Positions 25,732 to 33,609 of a stretch of 64,000 nt of DNA are shown here, piece by piece (position 1 is the first letter of the stretch; every line of letters begins with the position of its first letter). Below the pieces are notes generated by a model that saw only the letters and a list, made by a program, of their open reading frames with translations, was not told the DNA's origin and made no database searches. Source of the DNA: Shimwellia blattae DSM 4481 = NBRC 105725. GTDB lineage: Bacteria; Pseudomonadota; Gammaproteobacteria; Enterobacterales; Enterobacteriaceae. The stretch covers positions 1,612,001-1,676,000 of the forward strand of contig NC_017910.1 of assembly GCF_000262305.1 (NCBI RefSeq), in the 5' to 3' direction. Made by a program: the position numbers and the translations under genes.

Positions 25732-26559
25732 CTATTTGCGCCAGAAATCGTCAAACACGGTGATCGGCGTGCGGCGTTTATGCTCGGTGCGGGTATACCA
25801 GCCTTCAATGGCGGTGATGATGTCCGGGGGCAGGTTTTTCCCTTCCAGATAGTCATCGAGATTATCGTATGTCATGCCAAAGGCCACTTCATCCGGCAGG
25901 GAGGGGCGATCGTCTTCCAGATCTGCCGTGGGCTGTTTCAGGTAGAGGTGCTCCGGGCAGCCGAGGGTTTTGAGCAGCAGTCTTCCCTGGCGTTTGTTCA
26001 GGCTGGAGATGGGGTTAATGTCGGTGCCGCCATCGCCATATTTAGTGAAAAAGCCGGTCAGGGCTTCAGCCGCGTGGTCGGTGCCCACCACCACCCCTTT
26101 GGTCATGGCGGCGATGCTGTACTGGGCCTTCATGCGTTCGCGGGCCTTTTCATTGCCGCGCACGAAGTCGCTCAGTTCGATGCCCGCCTCGCGCAGTGCC
26201 TGTTCGCTGGCCTGTACGGCGCCTTTGATATTCACGGTCAGTGTGCGGTCCGGCTGAATAAACGCCAGGGCGTCCTGGCAGTCCTGCTCGTCGGCCTGGA
26301 TACCATAGGGCAGGCGCACGGCAATAAACTGGTAGCTGTTATCCCCGGTCTCTTCACGCAGCTCGCTGACGGCCATCTGGCAGAGCTTGCCGGTGAGTGT
26401 TGAATCCTGGCCGCCGCTTATCCCCAGCACCAGGGTGCGCAGGAACGGATATGTTTGCAGGTATGACTTTAAAAAATCGATGCTGCGGCGGATCTCTTCA
26501 CCGGCATTAATCTGCGGTTTGACCCCCAGAGTGCGAATAATATCTTGCTGCAAAGTCAT
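25732..26559 (-). CDS. nadE: Ammonia-dependent NAD synthetase
   Basis: 275 aa, the usual size for the NH3-dependent enzyme. The PP-loop motif GISGGQDSTLTGKL is near residues 46-59. Other conserved stretches are GTDHAAEALTGFFTKYGDGG and the C-terminal TEHKRRTPITVFDDFW. It catalyses the last step of NAD synthesis in the cytosol. It is divergent from osmE as in E. coli. Confidence 0.97.
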   Translation of the reverse strand: MTLQQDIIRTLGVKPQINAGEEIRRSIDFLKSYLQTYPFLRTLVLGISGGQDSTLTGKLCQMAVSELREETGDNSYQFIAVRLPYGIQADEQDCQDALAFIQPDRTLTVNIKGAVQASEQALREAGIELSDFVRGNEKARERMKAQYSIAAMTKGVVVGTDHAAEALTGFFTKYGDGGTDINPISSLNKRQGRLLLKTLGCPEHLYLKQPTADLEDDRPSLPDEVAFGMTYDNLDDYLEGKNLPPDIITAIEGWYTRTEHKRRTPITVFDDFWRK

Positions 26560-26823
26560 ACAACCCCTCCATTAAGGTCAGTCTGCCGGGTGGCGAATGA
26601 TAATAATGGCAGTAAAACTACCGCGTTGCGATGAAAACGACAAGCGAGAGCCGGGCGGTTGTTCCCCGGGCGGTGGCGGAAAAGTCCGGAACTGGCCCGG
26701 TGTTACATTATTCTGATTTTTTGGTGACGAATAGAGCGTAAAATGGCTAACAGGTTGATAAATTGTATTTTATATTCCAGACTGAAAACGGGAATAACCT
26801 GATAGTTATCAGAGGACGTAATA

Positions 26824-27162
26824 ATGAATAAACACATAGCCGGCGTATTCGGCGCCGCCGCAGTACTGGCCATGCTGGCGGGATGTACCGCTTATGATCG
26901 TACCAAAGATCAGTTTACCCAGCCGGTCGTGAAAGATGTCAAAAAAGGAATGACCCGCAGTCAGGTGGCCGCCATAGCCGGTAAACCGGCTTCCGAAGTG
27001 ACCATGATCCATGCCCGTGGCACCTGCCAGACCTATATCCTGGGGCAGCGGGATGGCAAGATTGATACCTACTTTGTGGCGCTGGACGATACCGGCCACG
27101 TGATGAACACCGGGTATCAGACCTGTGCCGAGTATGATACAGACCCTTCCACTAAAAAGTGA
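26824..27162 (+). CDS. osmE: Osmotically inducible lipoprotein OsmE
   Basis: 112 aa. A lipoprotein signal ends with lipobox LAGC, acylation at C21. The SmpA/OmlA-like fold follows (VKKGMTRSQVAAIAGKPASE). Residue 22 is Thr, so outer-membrane sorting is expected. GAGGACG precedes the ATG. In E. coli it is induced by high osmolarity and RpoS; the upstream ~240 bp contains AT-rich promoter sequence. Confidence 0.95.
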   Translation: MNKHIAGVFGAAAVLAMLAGCTAYDRTKDQFTQPVVKDVKKGMTRSQVAAIAGKPASEVTMIHARGTCQTYILGQRDGKIDTYFVALDDTGHVMNTGYQTCAEYDTDPSTKK

Positions 27163-27169
27163 CCTTCAG

Positions 27170-27204
27170 CCGGTCTGCCAGTGCAGCCTGTGCTGGCAGA
27201 CCGG
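27170..27204 (+). terminator. Strong hairpin after osmE
   Basis: CCGGTCTGCCAG (27170-27181) pairs perfectly with CTGGCAGACCGG (27193-27204), a 12-bp stem with an 11-nt loop, 8 nt after the osmE stop. No T-run follows, so it may protect the 3' end or act as a weak terminator. Confidence 0.55.
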
Positions 27205-27325
27205 ATTAACCCCACTATTTTACCCGCCAGTTCACACGGTTGCGCACAGGACGGGCGACGTTCCCCCCGGGCTCAGGTATAATTCCCGCAGTTTGTGTGA
27301 TTGCCATAGAGCCAGATTTGACACC

Positions 27326-27556
27326 ATGAAACCACTTCGCCAGCAAAACCGCCCTATCATCAGCTATGTTCCCCGGGTCGAGCCTGCGCCGCCCAGCCAT
27401 GCCTGGCGTATGGAGGAGTACCGGGACGTGTGGGTGCTGAAAAATAAATATGTGGCTTTTATCCTGGTGGGGGACCGGTTTCGCCAGTCGCCGGGGTTTG
27501 ATATTCCCCAGGCCGCCCAGCGCTGGGCGGATCAGGTTCGCCAGGATGAGCTGTAA
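27326..27556 (+). CDS. cedA: Cell division activator CedA
   Basis: 76 aa beginning MKPLRQQNRPIISYVPRVEP, the signature CedA N-terminus, with KNKYVAFILVGDRF and QAAQRWADQVRQDEL. E. coli CedA is 80 aa. Start at the ATG at 27326; an upstream in-frame extension is not family-like. In E. coli CedA is a small double-stranded DNA-binding protein reported to act in cell division and at RNA polymerase. The chb operon and katE that separate it from osmE in E. coli are missing. Confidence 0.93.
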   Translation: MKPLRQQNRPIISYVPRVEPAPPSHAWRMEEYRDVWVLKNKYVAFILVGDRFRQSPGFDIPQAAQRWADQVRQDEL

Positions 27557-27563
27557 CCGGGAA

Positions 27564-27601
27564 TAAAAAAACGCCGCGCTGATTACAGCACGGCGTTTTT
27601 T
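27564..27601. terminator. Bidirectional terminator between cedA and tcyP
   Basis: AAAAAAACGCCG...CGGCGTTTTTT: a GC-rich stem flanked by A and T runs between the convergent cedA and tcyP stop codons, so it works in both directions. Confidence 0.88.
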
Positions 27602-27619
27602 GTGGTGCCCTGCGGGCGG

Positions 27620-29011
27620 TTAGCGCTGGGCCAGGGCTTCGTAATCGTCGCTGTTCAGCACGGCGGTGTCGGTCTGCTTCATCAGCTGGCTGGTGATGGT
27701 CCCGGCGGTCATTGCGCCATTCACGTTCAGGGCGGTACGGCCCATATCGATAAGCGGCTCAACGGAAATCAGCAGCGCCACCAGGGTGACCGGCAGGCCC
27801 ATCGCCGGCAGCACAATCAGCGCGGCGAAGGTCGCGCCACCGCCCACACCGGCAACCCCTACGGAGCTCAGAGTCACCATACCGGCCAGGGTGGCTATCC
27901 ATACCGGATCCAGCGGGTTGATCCCAACTGTTGGTGCCACCATCACCGCAAGCATTGCCGGGTACAGGCCCGCACAGCCGTTCTGGCCAATAGTGGCGCC
28001 GAAAGAGGCTGAGAAGCTGGCAATAGACTCCGGCACCCCCAGACGGCGGGTCTGGGCTTCCACATTGAGCGGAATGGACGCGGCGCTGGAGCGGCTGGTA
28101 AACGCAAAGGTGATAACCGGCCAGACTTTACGGAAGTATTTCACCGGGTTAACGCCGTTCACCGCCAGCAGGAGCGCATGCACGCCAAACATAATGGCAA
28201 GCCCGATATAAGAGGCCACCACAAAGCCACCCAGCTTGATGATGTCCTGCAGGTTAGAGCTGGCGACCACTTTGGTCATCAGGGCCAGTACCCCGTACGG
28301 GGTGAGCTGCATCACCAGGCGCACCAGTTTCATCACCCAGCTTTGCAGAGTATCGATCGCCACCAGTACGCGCTGGCCTTTTTCCACATCGTCTTTGAGC
28401 AGTTTCAGGGCGGCGATGCCGAGGAAGGTCGCGAAAATCACCACGCTGATAATCGAGGTGGGGTTCGCGCCGGTCAGATCGGCAAACGGGTTCTTCGGTA
28501 CAAAAGAGAGGATCAACTGCGGCACGCTGAGATCGGCCACCTTACCGGCATAGCTGGTTTCAATGGCATTCAGCCGTGCGGTTTCCGCACTCCCCTGGAC
28601 CAGACCTTCGGCGCTCAGCCCGAACAGGTTGGTGACCAGAATCCCCACCAGCGCGGCAATCAGCGTGGTGAAGAGCAGGGTGCCGATGGTCAGCACGCTG
28701 ATTTTACCCAGCGACGCGGCGTTGTGCAGGCGGGCTACCGCGCTCAGAATAGACGCGAACACCAGCGGCATGACGATCATCTGCAGCATCTGCACATAGC
28801 CGTTGCCCACGATATTCAGCCACTGAATGGTGGCGGCCATGACCGGGTTACCGGCCCCGTAGACAGTATGCAGCGCAAGGCCGAACACCACCCCCATCCC
28901 CAGGCCGAGCAGCACCTTTTTGGCCAGGCTCCACTGAGTGTGGCGGGTTCTGGACAGCGCCAGCAGCAGAATAACGAACACGACAACGTTCGCAATAAGT
29001 GGAAGGTTCAT
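27620..29011 (-). CDS. tcyP: L-cystine/proton symporter TcyP (YdjN)
   Basis: 463 aa member of the DAACS (glutamate transporter-like) family with about 8 helices and two re-entrant hairpins. Landmark stretches are FAFTSRSSAASIPLNVEAQT, SASFGATIGQNGCAGLYPAM and PLIDMGRTALNVNGAMTAG. It is nearly identical to E. coli TcyP. I use the ATG at 29011 (8 nt after GGAG) rather than a TTG two codons upstream. With TcyJLN at the left edge, the window carries both known enterobacterial cystine uptake routes. Confidence 0.96.
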   Translation of the reverse strand: MNLPLIANVVVFVILLLALSRTRHTQWSLAKKVLLGLGMGVVFGLALHTVYGAGNPVMAATIQWLNIVGNGYVQMLQMIVMPLVFASILSAVARLHNAASLGKISVLTIGTLLFTTLIAALVGILVTNLFGLSAEGLVQGSAETARLNAIETSYAGKVADLSVPQLILSFVPKNPFADLTGANPTSIISVVIFATFLGIAALKLLKDDVEKGQRVLVAIDTLQSWVMKLVRLVMQLTPYGVLALMTKVVASSNLQDIIKLGGFVVASYIGLAIMFGVHALLLAVNGVNPVKYFRKVWPVITFAFTSRSSAASIPLNVEAQTRRLGVPESIASFSASFGATIGQNGCAGLYPAMLAVMVAPTVGINPLDPVWIATLAGMVTLSSVGVAGVGGGATFAALIVLPAMGLPVTLVALLISVEPLIDMGRTALNVNGAMTAGTITSQLMKQTDTAVLNSDDYEALAQR

Positions 29012-29148
29012 CCCCAAATCTCCAGTTCATTATAATCAGGCATGCTCATTGGTCATGCCTTTATACCGCTCAGGGTAGCAGATGCCCTGAGCGGGAGTTT
29101 ATATTCAAAAGATATTGTTTATTACTTTTTGGAATATAACGGTGGCAG

Positions 29149-29736
29149 TTAGTTTTGCTGGTGAATAATAAAACGATTAAACCCGCCCTGAAAGGTGTGA
29201 ATCAACTGGCTGGACCAGCGGACCGCCTGGGTCTCCGGCAGCCCCTGGGGCATCCAGACTGAGAAACCAAACAGCGCGATGCATAAAATCCGCTCCAGCT
29301 GGTTGTTTTTGTGCGGGGTGACAATCGGGAATCTGAACCGCCAGCGGCAGGGCCACAGCAGGGGCACCCCGGCCGGGGTAAGCATATCGGCGGCAATATG
29401 GCTCAGATAGCCCAGCACCATCCCCTGCAGGACATCCGCCGGGATAAGCCAGGTTTCCGGCACCTTCAGATACAGGAGTGTCAGGGCGACAAATACCGCC
29501 ATCAGGCTGTGGGTAAACCCCCGGTGGCCGAAGGCCCGGGCAATGGGGGTAGAGATAAGTTTCAGCCGCTGGCCGAGGAAGGAGCGCGGGTGATCAATAT
29601 CCGGCAGCAGGCAGGTGAGCACCGCCGCCGGAACAATATGCCACCAGTCTCCTTCTGCCAGTACCGGGGTGAGCCCGGCATTTTTGGCGAAAACAGCACT
29701 GGCAATGGAAAAGAGCAGGTGGCCTTCCGCCGTCAT
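29149..29736 (-). CDS. ydjM: Inner-membrane protein YdjM (LexA-regulated, metal-dependent hydrolase-like)
   Basis: 195 aa with about 4 membrane segments. The DUF457/LexA-binding, inner membrane-associated hydrolase family pattern is visible: N-terminal TAEGHLLFSIASAVFAKNAG, LLPDIDHPRSFLG, GHRGFTHSLM and SHIAADMLTPAGVPLLWP. The His/Asp residues suggest a metal site. The start is MTAEGH at 29736, as in E. coli; the longer in-frame extension runs across the LexA box. It belongs to the SOS regulon in E. coli. Confidence 0.93.
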   Translation of the reverse strand: MTAEGHLLFSIASAVFAKNAGLTPVLAEGDWWHIVPAAVLTCLLPDIDHPRSFLGQRLKLISTPIARAFGHRGFTHSLMAVFVALTLLYLKVPETWLIPADVLQGMVLGYLSHIAADMLTPAGVPLLWPCRWRFRFPIVTPHKNNQLERILCIALFGFSVWMPQGLPETQAVRWSSQLIHTFQGGFNRFIIHQQN

Positions 29737-29751
29737 GATACACCCGAAAAT

Positions 29752-29771
29752 AACTGTCAATTCATCCAGTA
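29752..29771 (-). promoter_or_regulatory. LexA box upstream of ydjM
   Basis: AACTGTCAATTCATCCAGTA fits CTG-N10-CAG with additional flanking matches to the TACTG...CAGTA consensus. It lies 16-35 bp before the ydjM start. An adjacent AT-rich dyad (GTATA...TATAC, 29770-29786) may be the promoter or a second weaker site. Confidence 0.75.
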
Positions 29772-29853
29772 TAGGGTTTTTATACAGTAGACGGAAGGGG
29801 TGACGCGGTAACAAATTGTCACCGGGCCCCGGGAATACCGGGCGCCCGGGTGG

Positions 29854-30522
29854 TTAACCCTGTAAGTGGCTCAGGGTCAGTTCAGTCAGGGAGGTGAGCT
29901 GAACATCTGCCAGCACCCAGCGCGGGTTGCTGCGGTTCTCAGCCGCCGGCACAACGATAGAGCGCATCCGCGCCGCTTTGGTGGCGATCATGCCGTTGAC
30001 GGAGTCTTCCAGGGTGACACACTGCAACGGGGGAATACCCAGCTGCTGTGCCGCGTTCAGGTACACCTGCGGGTGGGGCTTACTGTAGGGCAGATGCTCT
30101 GCAGAGGCCAGGGTATCGAACTGGCTGCGTAAGCCAAACATCTCCAGTACCTGCTCCAGCATATACATAGGCGAGGCGGAGGCCAGGCCCACTTTCATGC
30201 CGCTCTCTTTACACAGGGCAATGGCCTGGGCAGCGCCTGGCAGCAGCGGGCGCTGCTGCTCAACAAGCTCAATGGCGCGTTTAAAAATTGCCTGGGTCAC
30301 CTGCGCTTTTGAGGGCCCCTGCCAGGGCTGGCGCCCATACCAGAGGTCAACCACCAGATCGATACGCAGCCCCAGGGTATCCGGTAATTCATGCTGGCGG
30401 GTAAGGTCGACACCGACACTGGCCAGGGTTTCCCGTTCCGCCTGATCCCATAAAGGCTCTGAATCAATTAACAGGCCGTCCATATCAAACAGGGCTGCGG
30501 CAACATGAGGGGCAGTGGTCAT
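29854..30522 (-). CDS. hxpB: HAD-family sugar-phosphate phosphatase HxpB (YniC)
   Basis: 222 aa beta-phosphoglucomutase-like HAD enzyme. Motif I is LFDMDGLLIDSEPLW (D-x-D), motif II region GLASASP, motif III Lys in SKPHPQVYL, motif IV LEDSVNG. It dephosphorylates hexitol/2-deoxyglucose phosphates in E. coli. The ATG at 30522 is preceded by AAGGAG, giving MTTAPHVAAALFDMDG. It is divergent from yniB. Confidence 0.94.
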   Translation of the reverse strand: MTTAPHVAAALFDMDGLLIDSEPLWDQAERETLASVGVDLTRQHELPDTLGLRIDLVVDLWYGRQPWQGPSKAQVTQAIFKRAIELVEQQRPLLPGAAQAIALCKESGMKVGLASASPMYMLEQVLEMFGLRSQFDTLASAEHLPYSKPHPQVYLNAAQQLGIPPLQCVTLEDSVNGMIATKAARMRSIVVPAAENRSNPRWVLADVQLTSLTELTLSHLQG

Positions 30523-30678
30523 CAGCAATAACTCCTTCGGATAAATAGCAGGATAAATACTCTGCTGAGTGTACGCCCTGCGGGATGATTAACAAAATGC
30601 ACCGCAAAATTCAGGCGAAACGTGGCGTAAGCAGGTAGACTTAACGGGTTTTTTAAGAAGATAAATCAAGGGGAAGGG

Positions 30679-31215
30679 ATGACGTACCAACAGCTGGGGC
30701 GTGTGGCTATTATCAAACGTATTGCGGGCTGGGTAATTTTTATTCCCGCGGTGATATCAACGCTTATCTCTGTTTTGCAGTATATGTACCAGCACAGCGA
30801 GAAAAAACCGGGTATCGACGCAGTCATGATGGATTTTGCCCACGTGATGATCGACATGGTGCGCTTTAACACGCCGTTTCTGAACCTGTTCTGGCATAAT
30901 TCGCCGCTGCCGGATTTTAACCACGGCCTTAATGTGGGCTTCTGGATTATCTATGTGCTGATTTTTGTCGGGATCGCCTTACAGGCCAGCGGTGCGCGCA
31001 TGTGGCGCCAGTCGCGGGCGCTGAAAGAGGGGATCGAGGACCAGCTTATCCTGGAGCAGGCCAAAGGCCCGGACGGGCTGAGCCGCAGCCAGCTGGAGGC
31101 ACGGCTGGTGATTCCGCGCCACACCCTGCTGGTGCAGTATTTCCCGCTGTATATCCTGCCGGTGATCATCGGCGTTATCGGCTATGTTTGCCTGTCCCTG
31201 CTGGGGTTTCTGTAA
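30679..31215 (+). CDS. yniB: Inner-membrane protein YniB
   Basis: 178 aa with three or four hydrophobic segments (about 14-35, 83-101, 150-175). It matches E. coli YniB in length and pattern (NTPFLNLFWHNSPLPDFNHG; VIIGVIGYVCLSLLGF). AAGGGGAAGGG precedes the ATG. Its function is unknown. It sits between hxpB and yniA, as in E. coli. Confidence 0.92.
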   Translation: MTYQQLGRVAIIKRIAGWVIFIPAVISTLISVLQYMYQHSEKKPGIDAVMMDFAHVMIDMVRFNTPFLNLFWHNSPLPDFNHGLNVGFWIIYVLIFVGIALQASGARMWRQSRALKEGIEDQLILEQAKGPDGLSRSQLEARLVIPRHTLLVQYFPLYILPVIIGVIGYVCLSLLGFL

Positions 31216-31245
31216 CCGGGGCGCAGGTGGTCGCCTGCGCCCGGG
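31216..31245. terminator. Hairpin between convergent yniB and yniA
   Basis: CCGGGGCGCAGG/CCTGCGCCCGG stem of about 11 bp (one bulge) with a 6-nt loop directly after the yniB stop and just before the yniA stop. Confidence 0.6.
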
Positions 31246-31248
31246 ACC

Positions 31249-32109
31249 TTAAGAGGCCATAAAATCATCCACGGCCTGGTGGGCCGTTTGCAGATGCTGG
31301 CCGCCAAACAGAATGGCGCGGTTTAATAAGGTATATAGCTGGTAGAGCGGTTGCCGGTCCATAAAATCCAGCGGCAGGGGAGAAACGGACTGGTAACCGT
31401 CGTAAATCTGCGGCGGTTGTTCCGGGTGGAGCGGCAGCATCGCCAGATCACACTCCCGGTCCCCCCAGTAGCAGGCCGGATCAAAAATCACCGGGCCGTC
31501 TGGCCCCTGGGCACAGTTACCGGACCACAGATCGCCGTGCAGTAGCGAAGGCTGAGGCTGGTGACCTGCCAGCCGGTCCTCCACTTTTTTGACAATCGTA
31601 TCAATGCCGCCGAAGTCTATCCCTTTTTCCGCCGCCAGCTCCAGCTGCCAGCCAATGCGCTGCTCCGCAAAGAAGCTGGACCAGCGGCGCTGCCAGGTAT
31701 TGGGCTGTGGGGTGGTGGAGAGGTCATTATCAAAATCCAGGCCAAACTGTGGCTGATCGCTCCACAGGTGAAGCCTGGCAAGCTGCTGGCCCAGCAGAAA
31801 AGCGTTATGGGCATCCAGCGGGCGGAGCGGAATATAGTCCTGGAGCAGGAAGCTGTATTGCCGGTCGCTGCCGACGCCCCACACATGGGGGACATGAACC
31901 GTAGCACTGCGGGCCAGAAGCGCCAGTTGATCCGCTTCGGCGGTGAAAATCGGCAACAGCTCCCGCGCGTCACTCTTAATAAAGATCTCCCTGCCGGCAT
32001 ACTGGCAGCGCCAGGCGCTGTGGATCTCTCCGCCGGGTAGTTCGGTACGCTCAAGGGCTTCTGATTCACCCAGTTGCTCTCTTAACAGACGACTGATGGC
32101 TTGCCACAT
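31249..32109 (-). CDS. yniA: Fructosamine kinase family protein YniA
   Basis: 286 aa protein-kinase-like fold. N-lobe lysine in GREIFIKSDARELLP, catalytic-loop LLHGDLWSGN near residue 190, and metal-binding VIFDPACYWGDRECDLAML. The family phosphorylates ketosamines or other glycated molecules (protein deglycation); the precise substrate of YniA is not established. Gene order hxpB-yniB-yniA is as in E. coli, but pfkB, next to yniA there, is absent. Confidence 0.93.
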   Translation of the reverse strand: MWQAISRLLREQLGESEALERTELPGGEIHSAWRCQYAGREIFIKSDARELLPIFTAEADQLALLARSATVHVPHVWGVGSDRQYSFLLQDYIPLRPLDAHNAFLLGQQLARLHLWSDQPQFGLDFDNDLSTTPQPNTWQRRWSSFFAEQRIGWQLELAAEKGIDFGGIDTIVKKVEDRLAGHQPQPSLLHGDLWSGNCAQGPDGPVIFDPACYWGDRECDLAMLPLHPEQPPQIYDGYQSVSPLPLDFMDRQPLYQLYTLLNRAILFGGQHLQTAHQAVDDFMAS

Positions 32110-32412
32110 AGTTTTATCCCCACGTTGTCTGGTAGATCATTAGCTTACGTGCTAAGCATGGACGAAAACACGACATATCGCACAACAATCACGTTAAATA
32201 ATGGATTGTCCCGCGATTTGATCAGCGCCTTATTCATTTTTCTTATCCGCAGGGATCGTTCTTATTCAAAAGATGAAATAAGAAATTATTGCTATGCAAA
32301 ATCGGCTTATTTTATAATTCGCGTCCTTTCTATGGATAGCCCATTTTGCTCCTCAGAAAAATATCCGGGGCCGGTAACGGCTTCTTTTTATGCTGTGCGG
32401 ACAATAAGTTAA
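32110..32412. other. Intergenic region yniA-ydiY
   Basis: About 300 bp, strongly A/T-rich around 32240-32340. An open frame spans it but shows no family resemblance or ribosome-binding site, so I treat it as non-coding. In E. coli this interval carries pfkB and ydiZ; no remnant of either is visible. Confidence 0.5.
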
Positions 32413-33171
32413 ATGAAACTTTTTAAGACAGTACCCGTGGCGCTGCTCTTCACGGGAAGTGCGCTTGTAAGTCACTATGTAGTTGCAGACGATAATGTTT
32501 TTACTGTCATGGATGATCCCTCCACCGCGAAGAAACCCTTCGAAGGAAACCTGAATGCCGGATATCTTGCCCAGTCCGGTAACTCAAAAAGCTCTTCATT
32601 AACTGCTGAAACCACCATGACCTGGTATAACAGCGTCACGGCCTGGTCCCTGTGGGGCAATGCCAGTAATAACTCATCTAATGATGAACGGTCGTCGGAA
32701 AAATATTCCGCCGGGGGGCGTGGCCGTTATAACTGGACCGACTATGACTATCTGTTTGGCCAGGCCAGCTGGCTGAGTGACCGCTACAACGGTTACCAGG
32801 CCCGGGACGTGTTTACCGCCGGTTATGGTCGCCAGATCTGGAATGGCCCGGTACACAGTCTGCGGGTTGAATTCGGCCCCGGCGTGCGTTACGACGAATA
32901 CACCGAAGGCGGCGACAAAACGCAGGCACTGGGCTATGCGGCAGGATCCTATGCCTGGCAACTGAGCGATAACGCCAAATTCAGCCAGGGGGTATCGCTG
33001 CTCGGGGCTGACGATACCACGGTGAACTCCGAAACGGCGCTGAATGTGGCGATCAATAGCCATTTCGGGCTGAAGGTGGCCTATAACGTGACCTGGAACT
33101 CGAACCCGCCGGACAGCGCGCCAGAGCATACCGACACGCGCACCACGGTCACTCTGGGTTACCGGATGTAA
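32413..33171 (+). CDS. ydiY: Outer-membrane protein YdiY (DUF481)
   Basis: 252 aa. A signal peptide of about 25 residues ends near VVADD. The rest is rich in alternating aromatic/polar strands ending in GYRM with a C-terminal hydrophobic residue, typical of an outer-membrane beta-barrel (DUF481: GNLNAGYLAQSGNSKSSSLT; EFGPGVRYDEYTEG). The E. coli homologue is acid-inducible with no assigned function. It directly precedes thrS, as in E. coli. Confidence 0.92.
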   Translation: MKLFKTVPVALLFTGSALVSHYVVADDNVFTVMDDPSTAKKPFEGNLNAGYLAQSGNSKSSSLTAETTMTWYNSVTAWSLWGNASNNSSNDERSSEKYSAGGRGRYNWTDYDYLFGQASWLSDRYNGYQARDVFTAGYGRQIWNGPVHSLRVEFGPGVRYDEYTEGGDKTQALGYAAGSYAWQLSDNAKFSQGVSLLGADDTTVNSETALNVAINSHFGLKVAYNVTWNSNPPDSAPEHTDTRTTVTLGYRM

Positions 33172-33177
33172 TAATAT

Positions 33178-33219
33178 GACCGGCCACCATTTTACTGGCC
33201 GGTCAGTTAAGGTTTTATT
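33178..33219 (+). terminator. Terminator after ydiY
   Basis: GACCGGCCA/TGGCCGGTC, a 9-bp perfect stem with a 9-nt loop, then CAGTTAAGGTTTTATTTG. It lies 7 nt after the ydiY stop. Confidence 0.75.
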
Positions 33220-33495
33220 TGTTATTTTTTGTCTTATCCGGACGTGCGTTTTTTATTATTAAAAATATTGTCAGAAATAGTTTCTGTTATTTCCCCAATC
33301 CGCAGGCGCCAGTGCCTGGAGAATATTTATGCCCGGACATTATTAACAACGGCCCGATTACCCTAAATCAGGCGTTCATGTTACAGACCGGGAATAAAAT
33401 CACCCCGTAGCCGGGTCTGTGGGGCGACAAGAGGGCGCTGAAGTGCTACTATCCCCCTCCGCAGGTTGCAACAGCGGCCTGCGCGTTCAGAAGCC
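33220..33495. other. thrS upstream region
   Basis: About 275 bp of promoter and leader for thrS. An open frame at 33219-33410 has no recognisable product. Part of the transcribed leader with secondary structure is described separately (33496-33588). Confidence 0.45.
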
Positions 33496-33588
33496 GCCCA
33501 CCACTCGCAATTGTCGGCGAGATGGGCAGGCAACGTACCTCAATTTTAAGCTAATAAAACGTTGTATGTGAGCTTTCGTGTGGCTCAC
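33496..33588 (+). promoter_or_regulatory. thrS translational operator (tRNA-Thr-mimicking leader)
   Basis: Two hairpins precede thrS. The upper one (33496-33527) pairs GCCCA...TGGGC and CTCGC...GCGAG and corresponds to E. coli operator domain 4. The lower one (33568-33588) has stem GTGAGC/GCTCAC and loop TTTCGTGTG with the CGT that mimics the tRNA-Thr anticodon (domain 2). In E. coli ThrRS binds these and blocks ribosome loading. The 3' hairpin ends about 20 nt before the start codon and just before the AAGGAC site. Confidence 0.82.
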
Positions 33589-33609
33589 CACTGCAAGTAA
33601 GGACTTATA

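Noticed and set aside
28178..29035. 285-codon open frame on the plus strand
   Set aside because: Antisense to tcyP, with His/Gln-rich shadow composition.
32101..32412. Open frame of 103 codons between yniA and ydiY
   Set aside because: A/T-rich, begins inside the yniA start region, has no ribosome-binding site and resembles no family; treated as intergenic.
33219..33410. 63-codon open frame upstream of thrS
   Set aside because: Sits between the ydiY terminator and the thrS leader; no family resemblance and no convincing ribosome-binding site.
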